A stretch of DNA of 53,489 bases from Lachnospiraceae bacterium (GTDB lineage Bacteria > Bacillota > Clostridia > Lachnospirales > Lachnospiraceae), in contig JALFNQ010000036.1 of assembly GCA_022773965.1 (NCBI GenBank), positions 1 through 53,489 on the forward strand. Direction: 5' to 3'. Within the stretch, counting starts at the first letter, position 1. Each line of letters opens with the position of its first letter. The translations under genes and the position numbers were made by a program. A model generated the notes under the pieces. That model saw nothing but the letters and a program-made list of their open reading frames with translations, was not told the origin of the DNA and ran no database searches. Of the stretch, positions 42,783 to 49,256 are shown one piece after another.

Positions 42783-43511
42783 TTATCTTCTCTTAATTGA
42801 ACGAACTACAAAATCGTCGGTTGATGAACCGGTAGCTGCTGCGATCGCCGCTGCGATAACTGCCACAAGCTCCAGATCATCTGTCTCGGGAGCTGCTGCA
42901 GCAGGTGCTGCTACGGGTGCGGCGGGAGCAGGTGCAGGTGCATTTGCTGCCTTTTTGCTCTCTGCCTTTTTCTGTGCCTTATTGACCAGCGTAAAGCAGG
43001 AAATGATCAGGCTGATGATGATCAGCATCACAAATACAGTTCCCATACCCATAGCTGTATTCATGGCTGCCTTTGTCATGGTCTCACCTAAAGAATATAT
43101 TCTGTCAAGATTGATATCTTCCACATTCATATTCTTGTCATATACAAATGTCACTTTGATATCACGACCAGTAAAATCTGCGGTCTGCTCTACAGTCGTA
43201 GTTCCATTCGCCTCTGTCACTACCACCTCGCCATAATCAACGAAATCACCGGCCTCATCCTTAACCTCAGCCCAGCTGTTGATGACCTTCATGGTCGCTG
43301 CATCCATCTGATCTCCATGAGACTGATACATGAGAAGATCTTCATCACTCATTGCCATCAGTTCATCAAGGATTCCTGTGTTGTTTGCTGCAAGCTGGTC
43401 AGCAGAGTATCCGTTGTAGGTAGCATCCGCATCGCTTCCACATCCAAATACTCCTACTGTAATCAGGCACAGACTGACGATCAGTAATAATTTTTTCTTC
43501 AGTTTCGTCAT
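42783..43511 (-). CDS. OadG-family pump subunit with lipoprotein-like ectodomain
   Basis: OadG proteins anchor the decarboxylase complex. The 242 residues are much longer than the usual 80-120: a lipobox-like signal (VGVFGCGSDAD, Cys 24), an extracytoplasmic domain of about 110 residues (NGYSADQLAANNTG to DINLDRIYSLG), a single TM helix (about 155-178), and a cytoplasmic alanine/proline linker with a C-terminal VVRSIKRR typical of OadG tails. AAAGG precedes the ATG. The function of the ectodomain is unknown. Confidence 0.88.
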   Translation of the reverse strand: MTKLKKKLLLIVSLCLITVGVFGCGSDADATYNGYSADQLAANNTGILDELMAMSDEDLLMYQSHGDQMDAATMKVINSWAEVKDEAGDFVDYGEVVVTEANGTTTVEQTADFTGRDIKVTFVYDKNMNVEDINLDRIYSLGETMTKAAMNTAMGMGTVFVMLIIISLIISCFTLVNKAQKKAESKKAANAPAPAPAAPVAAPAAAAPETDDLELVAVIAAAIAAATGSSTDDFVVRSIKRR

Positions 43512-43531
43512 AATTCTCTACCTTTCTTATT

Positions 43532-44965
43532 CTATTTTGCACCATGTTTCTTGTAGGGCTGCTCCACATTTTTTGTAAAGAGCATCTCAAATGCTGCCAC
43601 CAGATACTTTCTGGTGTCTGCATAGTCAACGATACGATCGATATATCCGCGTCTTGCCGCAGTCTTGACATCACCCTGAAGTGCATCATACTCCTTTGCC
43701 TTCTCAGCGATCACGTCAGCAGATGCATCCGCATACATGATCTTCGCTGCCAGATTTGCATCCATCATGCCAACCTTTGCATCCGGCCATGCATATACTA
43801 AATCTGCGCCAAGAGCCTTGGAATTCATCACTGCATATGCGCTGCCGTAAGCCTTGTCCGCGATCACGTTCACCTTGGGAACGGTAGCGTTTGCAAACGC
43901 ATAGGTCAGACGTGCCAGAGCCTTTGCAAGGTTCTTCTCTGAGCACATGCATGCCTTAAAGCCGGTTGCATTTGTAAAGGAAACAACAGGGATCTCAAAA
44001 GCATCACAAAATGCGATAAAATCAGCAGCCTTGTTACAACCTCTTGCAGTCAGGCTTGCCTCGAAGTCCTCTGCTTTCTCGCCATCTACATATAACTCTG
44101 TCGCATTTGCAACAGCACCGATGGTCACACCATTCAGCTTAATAAATCCGGTCACCATCTCTTTTGCGTAAGCTGCCTTTGTCTCTACAAACACATGTCC
44201 GTCTGAGATCTCGCTGAGTACATATCTGGGATCTCCCTTCATAACATCAATGCTTGCACATGCGCGGTTTAAGTCATCACCGCAGTCATCTACAACGCCT
44301 GCCTGTGCATTGTTTCCGGGAAGCATGGAAACAAGTTCGCGAATCTGTGAAAAGATCTCTTCCGTCGTGCCAATGCCATCAACCGTGCCTGCCTCCTCGC
44401 TCTGGAAAACTGCAGATGCAGTGTCACACTTGGCTGCATTGTTTCCGGGGATCGCATTCGGTGAATTCACAAAGATCTTTGCCTTGTCTGCCTCTGCGAA
44501 TGTAAAATCTGAAAGAGCAGGTACAATTGCCATACCGCCGCCACAGGTTCCGAACACTGCCGTGATCTGGGGAACCACACCGGATGCTGCCACCTGTTTT
44601 GCATACAATGTTCCGACCGCCTCCAAAGCGTCTACAGACTCCTGAAGTCTCATACCTGCGCAGTCGATCAAGCCGATGATCGGTGCACCCATTTTAACTG
44701 CCATGTCATACAGACCTGCAATCTTCTTTGCATGCATCTCTCCGATCGTTCCGCCAAGCACACCTGCGTCCTGACTGTAGACAAACACAAGGTTTCCATC
44801 GATCAGACCGTGTCCGGTAATCACACCATCTGAAGGAGTATCTGTGTTTGACAAGTCGAAATCCGTGCTTCTTGCAGTAACAAGTGAGCCGATTTCCATA
44901 AAACTGTTCTCGTCGACTAATCCGGCGATGCGCTGCATTGCCAAATTATCATTACCATTACTCAT
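43532..44965 (-). CDS. Acyl-CoA-type carboxyltransferase (MmdA-like alpha subunit)
   Basis: Crotonase-fold carboxyltransferase related to MmdA/PccB, which moves carboxyl groups between acyl-CoAs and biotin. The 477-residue protein has both halves of the fold; oxyanion-hole glycines lie in GVLGGTIGEMHAKK and FGTCGGGMAIVPAL, and TNATGFKACM and ADKAYGSAYAVM are in the second half. Related MmdA usually has about 510 residues. GGAGG eight bases before ATG 44965 selects a start 31 codons inside the track ORF. The substrate, methylmalonyl-CoA or another, is not settled. Confidence 0.9.
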   Translation of the reverse strand: MSNGNDNLAMQRIAGLVDENSFMEIGSLVTARSTDFDLSNTDTPSDGVITGHGLIDGNLVFVYSQDAGVLGGTIGEMHAKKIAGLYDMAVKMGAPIIGLIDCAGMRLQESVDALEAVGTLYAKQVAASGVVPQITAVFGTCGGGMAIVPALSDFTFAEADKAKIFVNSPNAIPGNNAAKCDTASAVFQSEEAGTVDGIGTTEEIFSQIRELVSMLPGNNAQAGVVDDCGDDLNRACASIDVMKGDPRYVLSEISDGHVFVETKAAYAKEMVTGFIKLNGVTIGAVANATELYVDGEKAEDFEASLTARGCNKAADFIAFCDAFEIPVVSFTNATGFKACMCSEKNLAKALARLTYAFANATVPKVNVIADKAYGSAYAVMNSKALGADLVYAWPDAKVGMMDANLAAKIMYADASADVIAEKAKEYDALQGDVKTAARRGYIDRIVDYADTRKYLVAAFEMLFTKNVEQPYKKHGAK

Positions 44966-45029
44966 TCTTTCTACCTCCGTATATATTTTAGTGCTTAAAT
45001 TTTTAAAAAGCAAAAATTTCGCTATAGTA

Positions 45030-45058
45030 AGTATATAGGTTTTGCAATCCTTTTTCAA
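45030..45058 (-). promoter_or_regulatory. Promoter of the decarboxylase operon
   Basis: On the minus strand TTGAAA and TATACT are separated by 17 bases, about 65 bases before the carboxyltransferase start. Confidence 0.55.
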
Positions 45059-45085
45059 TAGTAATTGTTAAAAATTTGGCAAATA

Positions 45086-46312
45086 TTATTTAAAAAAATT
45101 TGTCAGTAAAAAACACAAATCATATGCCAGATTTTTTTCCTTCACTTCGTTCTTTGTATAAATATCTGCACGATAGATCAGTTGTCTGGAGCTGTCTGCT
45201 TTTCTCAGGTAATATCGCACTTCTCCGCCCTTTTGCCCAAGCATCACAGGCGCTGTCGCATCAAAATCCAGTTGATTCTCGCACTCTATGCTCTCATCAG
45301 ACCGCAGCAGCAAACGGATCGGTTCATGATTTTCTTCCTCCAACCGCACGACAGGCAACTCGAAAGGATCACCACTCTCTGAAGCGCCACCTGTCACCGC
45401 ATACTCCCAACTCCCAAGAGGTTGTTCAAAGGTCTGGTAATCATAATTTTCTATTCCATATGAAAACAGTGTTTTGCAGTCCTTCCATTTATATGTCTTG
45501 TGATTTGGCCAGCCACAGCCCAAAAGTGCCACCACAAACGTGCGCCCATCCCGCTCCAGCGCTCCCACATAACAATATCCTGCATCAGCAGTAAATCCGG
45601 TCTTTCCTGACAAAGCCCCCTCCATCATCTGCAAAAATGCATTGTGATTCTGACAGGAAAAACTTCTCTTTCCTGAAAGATCCTGAAAGGAATAGTTCTG
45701 TGTACGGGTAATCTCCAGAAACTGCGCAGCTTTTGGTGAGTGCATCACGCAGTATGACATGATCTTTGCAAGGTCAATTGCTGTTGTCCCGTGAAAGTTT
45801 GTGCCATCTGACTCATCCAACCCATTTGGAGTGATAAAATATGTCTGCTCACAGCCGATCTCTTTCGCTTTTTCATTCATGAGATCCGCAAATGCTTCCA
45901 CACTGCCTCCCACATGCTCTGCGATCGCCACCGCAGAATCATTGTGAGATTCCAGCATCATCGAATAGCACAGATCTTCCAGCCGGTATTCCTCTCCGCT
46001 GTTCATATTCAGCTGAACATCCGGCTGGCGCGCTGCCCGCTCAGATACGGTAACGGTTTCACCAAGGTCGGCCCGCTCCAAAGTCAGGATCAGTGTCATG
46101 ATCTTTGTCGTGCTGGCATTCGCGCGATGTACACTGCCCTCCTTTTCAAACAGCACACGCCCGCTTTCCGCATCCATCAGGCATGCAGAAAGCGCATATA
46201 ATTGTTCTGGTTCACGAATTGTCTCCTGTGCATCCGCATTCACACCATGTGTATACAAGGCCGTTATGATACCCACCAAAATCATCAATATTTTTTTCCA
46301 GCGCCTGTACAT
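45086..46312 (-). CDS. D-alanyl-D-alanine carboxypeptidase (DacF/PBP5-like)
   Basis: Trims the terminal D-Ala from peptidoglycan stem peptides; spore-forming relatives use DacF. Signal peptide about residues 1-27. Catalytic motifs are S67-TTK, S122-HN and K237-TG. A C-terminal beta region of about 130 residues (PBP5_C-like) follows, with a hydrophobic end (NLAYDLCFLLTNFFK) that could anchor it. AGGTGG four bases before ATG 46312 selects a start inside the track ORF, giving 408 residues. Confidence 0.92.
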   Translation of the reverse strand: MYRRWKKILMILVGIITALYTHGVNADAQETIREPEQLYALSACLMDAESGRVLFEKEGSVHRANASTTKIMTLILTLERADLGETVTVSERAARQPDVQLNMNSGEEYRLEDLCYSMMLESHNDSAVAIAEHVGGSVEAFADLMNEKAKEIGCEQTYFITPNGLDESDGTNFHGTTAIDLAKIMSYCVMHSPKAAQFLEITRTQNYSFQDLSGKRSFSCQNHNAFLQMMEGALSGKTGFTADAGYCYVGALERDGRTFVVALLGCGWPNHKTYKWKDCKTLFSYGIENYDYQTFEQPLGSWEYAVTGGASESGDPFELPVVRLEEENHEPIRLLLRSDESIECENQLDFDATAPVMLGQKGGEVRYYLRKADSSRQLIYRADIYTKNEVKEKNLAYDLCFLLTNFFK

Positions 46313-46379
46313 TATTCCACCTGCTAAAAGCCTTTGTATCATCCTATACAAAAACCTCTCATTTCATACAAATATTTCA

Positions 46380-46407
46380 TTGTGCCAGCGCAAAAATATG
46401 GTATAAT
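46380..46407 (+). promoter_or_regulatory. Promoter of xpt
   Basis: TTGTGC and TATAAT separated by 16 bases. The start point would be near 46414, giving a leader of about 110 bases. Confidence 0.5.
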
Positions 46408-46422
46408 GAGTGCAAGCGAAAA

Positions 46423-46483
46423 GAATAAGCTGGCTTATTCGGTGAACGACGAATGTTGATCATGAGCTGATTATGCTCATGAT
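46423..46483 (+). promoter_or_regulatory. Structured xpt leader with competing hairpins
   Basis: GAATAAGC/GCTTATTC is a perfect 8-bp inverted repeat with almost no loop (about 7 pairs in practice). Its right arm shares bases with a second hairpin, ATTCG/CGAAT (46437-46454), so the two cannot coexist. A third, ATCATGAGC/GCTCATGAT, is a perfect 9-bp stem. No consensus purine-riboswitch sequence was found. Confidence 0.5.
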
Positions 46484-46524
46484 ATAATATATATAATTTT
46501 TAATCATTCTACGAGGTGGATACA

Positions 46525-47100
46525 ATGAAATTACTTGAAGAGAAAATTCGTAAAGACGGCATCGCTGTCAACGAAAACATTTTAAAGGTTGATAGCTTTA
46601 TCAATCATCAGGTTGATCCTGAACTGATGCTGGAGCTTGGTAAGGAGCTTGCGGCTCACTTTCAGGGAAAAGGGATCACAAAGGTGGCTACCATCGAGAG
46701 CTCCGGCATTGCTCCTGCACTCACCTGTGCAATGGCACTGGGCGTCCCAATGATCATTTTGAAAAAACAGCCCTCAAAAACACTAAACAGTGATCTGTAC
46801 CAGACAATTGTCACATCCTACACAAAAGGCACCAGCTACGAGCTGACTCTTTCCAGTAAGTTCATCTCTGCTGACGATCATGTTCTGATCGTTGATGATT
46901 TTCTGGCAAACGGCGAAGCAGCTACCGGTGCACTCCGATTGATCCGAAAGGCGCATGCCACGATCGCCGGTATCGGAATCGTCATTGAAAAATCTTTCCA
47001 GCCCGGCCGTGAAAAGCTCATTTCTCAGGGAATTGATGTGTATTCACTGGCCCGAATCAAAAAGATGGACAAGGATTATATTGAATTTATAGAAGAATAA
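46525..47100 (+). CDS. xpt: Xanthine phosphoribosyltransferase
   Basis: Salvages xanthine to XMP using PRPP. The 191-residue protein shows the start [29 protein letters not shown], typical of Xpt, and the PRPP-binding motif [17 protein letters not shown] nine bases before ATG 46525 selects a start three codons inside the track ORF (a GTG at 46516). No pbuX permease follows; a large terminator and the convergent zinc ribbon gene come next. Confidence 0.95.
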   Translation: MKLLEEKIRKDGIAVNENILKVDSFINHQVDPELMLELGKELAAHFQGKGITKVATIESSGIAPALTCAMALGVPMIILKKQPSKTLNSDLYQTIVTSYTKGTSYELTLSSKFISADDHVLIVDDFLANGEAATGALRLIRKAHATIAGIGIVIEKSFQPGREKLISQGIDVYSLARIKKMDKDYIEFIEE

Positions 47101-47131
47101 TCATTCTGTAAAAAACATATGAAAGCAAAAA

Positions 47132-47206
47132 AGAGATGTATTTTCTGCGATTTTGCCCGGCCGAGTGAAGCCCAAGCGCAATCAAGCAGAGAATACATCT
47201 CTTTTT
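47132..47206. terminator. Large structured bidirectional terminator after xpt
   Basis: Arms AGAGATGTATTTTCTGC and GCAGAGAATACATCTCT form a 17-bp stem with one U-G pair on the plus strand (A/C mismatch on the minus strand), closing a 37-base apical region that itself contains GATT/AATC and GGC/GCC pairs. TTTTTATTT follows on the plus side and six T on the minus side. Confidence 0.85.
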
Positions 47207-47214
47207 ATTTACTT

Positions 47215-48336
47215 CTATTGCGGCATATAAATATAGTTCACTCTCTGTACACTGCTCATATTTCCATATGCGTCTACAAGGATCACCGATAAGACATTAT
47301 TGCCCTCCGGCATGGCAATACCACCATAATATTTCCTCGAAGCAGTCGTTGGATTAGAACCATTCCATGTATAGTACGCCGTACAGCCCTCCGGAACATT
47401 CACATAGATGGTCTGAGGCGCAAGATATTCGCCACTATCCGGTGTCACCTGAGGCATCCCCAGCTGATAACGCCTTTCCACCGTCAGTTCCTGTGACACC
47501 ACCGTACTGTAATAGCCATCCTCATTACATGCAACAGCACTCAACGTAAAGCTTCCAGTCTCCAGCTTGATAGGGGCATAATAGAGTATTCCGCTTCTGA
47601 TCGGAGAAGAGCCGTCCAAGGTATAATATACATTCAGTCCCTGCTCTGCAGTGATCGTCAATGTATCACCTGCCCGCATCGGATGTTGTGGCATTTCGAT
47701 CACAGGTTCCTCTACCAGATAACCATTAAAAAGAGCTGTCAGATTACTTCCTTCACATCGATCATAAAATTCATGTAACCCCTCAAAATCTTCTTTTTTC
47801 ACATATACATTGATCAGTTCCCGACAGGCATAGCTATTCTCACCATCCATCGCTAATATCTGATGCAGGGTCTCTGTCTGCTTGTCATAATTTTTTTGAC
47901 TGCCATATAGCCAGGCCAGCCAAAAACGATCTGCTAAATTTTCCGGTTCTTCCGCAATCCCCTGCTGCAGACATGCATTGGCTTTTTTTTCGTTTCCATC
48001 AGCCAGTGCCTGTATGAACTGCGTGTAACGCAAGGTCATCACTTCTTCTTTTGCTGTGTCACCGGCATTCATCCTGATCAAGAATGCAAGGACAAGGAGT
48101 ATCAGAAAGCCGATCATTGCAGTAAGAATACTCACATACAGATTCTTTTTCTGTAATCCGGCTGAAATGTCTGACATGCCACGCTGTGAATGCTTTCCTA
48201 TTTCCCGATTTTGAAAATCAAGAAAAAACTCATCTTCCATCACGTTATAGGCAGAGACAATCTGTACTTCCGCACCACATTTAGAGCAATACAAATTGCC
48301 TTTCTTTATTTCCGCACCACACTTCGTACACTTCAT
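47215..48336 (-). CDS. Zinc ribbon, TM and chitobiase-like domain protein
   Basis: Not a named family. The order in 373 residues is an N-terminal zinc ribbon with two CxxC pairs (MKCTKCGAEI, LYCSKCGAEV), a single TM helix (about 67-88), a TPR-like helical region (about 100-200), and two chitobiase/beta-hexosaminidase C-terminal-type beta repeats (VYYTLDGSSPIRSGILYYAPIKL and AYYTWNGSNPTTASRKYYGGI). The zinc ribbon would be cytoplasmic and the rest outside. No good Shine-Dalgarno lies near the ATG. It is last in the tepA-uppP-ftsK-folD string and its substrate or partner is unknown. Confidence 0.8.
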   Translation of the reverse strand: MKCTKCGAEIKKGNLYCSKCGAEVQIVSAYNVMEDEFFLDFQNREIGKHSQRGMSDISAGLQKKNLYVSILTAMIGFLILLVLAFLIRMNAGDTAKEEVMTLRYTQFIQALADGNEKKANACLQQGIAEEPENLADRFWLAWLYGSQKNYDKQTETLHQILAMDGENSYACRELINVYVKKEDFEGLHEFYDRCEGSNLTALFNGYLVEEPVIEMPQHPMRAGDTLTITAEQGLNVYYTLDGSSPIRSGILYYAPIKLETGSFTLSAVACNEDGYYSTVVSQELTVERRYQLGMPQVTPDSGEYLAPQTIYVNVPEGCTAYYTWNGSNPTTASRKYYGGIAMPEGNNVLSVILVDAYGNMSSVQRVNYIYMPQ

Positions 48337-48377
48337 GCTACTGAATCATTACACCCTTTCATTTCTCTCTACCAGTG

Positions 48378-49217
48378 CTATCTTGTCATAGCTTCCACGC
48401 AATTATTCATCAGCATTGCGATGGTCATGGGACCAACACCCCCGGGAACCGGCGTAATTGCTCCGGCAATCGGTTCTACCTGCTCGAAATCCACATCTCC
48501 GCAGAGCTTTCCATCCTCCTGTCTGTGAATACCCACATCAATTACGGTTGCTCCCTCTTTTACATACTCTGCTGTGATCATTTTCGGTTTTCCAACAGCA
48601 ACGATCAAAATATCAGCCTGCTTGCACACAGCTTTCAGATCAGCTGTCCGTGAATGACAGATAGTCACCGTCGCATTCTCTTTTAACATCAAAAGCGCCA
48701 TCGGTTTTCCGACAATATTGCTTCTGCCCACAACCACGCAATGCTTTCCAGCAATATCGATTCCGGAACGCTTTAACAGCTGGATCACCCCTGCCGGTGT
48801 ACAGGAAACAAAGCCCTTCTGACCAACAACAAGCGCTCCTACATTCTGTGTATGGAATCCGTCAACATCCTTTTCCGGTGCAATCGTACGGATGATCTTG
48901 TTTTCATCCATATGTGCCGGAACCGGAAGCTGGCAGAGAATTCCATTGATCTTAGGATCTTCATTCAATGTCTCGATCAACGTAAGCAGTTCATCTTCTG
49001 TTGTCTCTTCCGGCAATTCATAGCTTTCTGAGCGAATACCGATATACTCGCAGGCTCTCTTTTTGTTTCGTACATAAACGGACGAAGCCGGATCGTTTCC
49101 AACCTGAATGACCGCTAAAGCACCCTCAATGCCCTCTGCATTCAGTTTTTCAACCTTTTCCTTCAGTTCATCCTTAATCTCCTGTGAAATTTTTTTCCCA
49201 TCAATCAATTGTGCCAT
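48378..49217 (-). CDS. folD: Methylenetetrahydrofolate dehydrogenase/cyclohydrolase FolD
   Basis: Interconverts methylene-, methenyl- and formyl-tetrahydrofolate. Motifs are SVYVRNKKRACE with the catalytic lysine, DGFHTQNVG, VVVGRSNIVGKPMALLML (NADP-binding) and PVPGGVGPMT. The 279-residue length is normal. GGAGG eight bases before ATG 49217 selects a start five codons inside the track ORF. It follows ftsK in an apparent operon. Confidence 0.97.
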   Translation of the reverse strand: MAQLIDGKKISQEIKDELKEKVEKLNAEGIEGALAVIQVGNDPASSVYVRNKKRACEYIGIRSESYELPEETTEDELLTLIETLNEDPKINGILCQLPVPAHMDENKIIRTIAPEKDVDGFHTQNVGALVVGQKGFVSCTPAGVIQLLKRSGIDIAGKHCVVVGRSNIVGKPMALLMLKENATVTICHSRTADLKAVCKQADILIVAVGKPKMITAEYVKEGATVIDVGIHRQEDGKLCGDVDFEQVEPIAGAITPVPGGVGPMTIAMLMNNCVEAMTR

Positions 49218-49256
49218 CTGTGTATCCTCCATCCATTTTTTGTGTATCTAATCCCA

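Noticed and set aside
46408-46524. Purine riboswitch upstream of xpt
   Set aside because: The usual conserved loop and junction sequences of the guanine riboswitch were not found; only unrelated hairpins are present.
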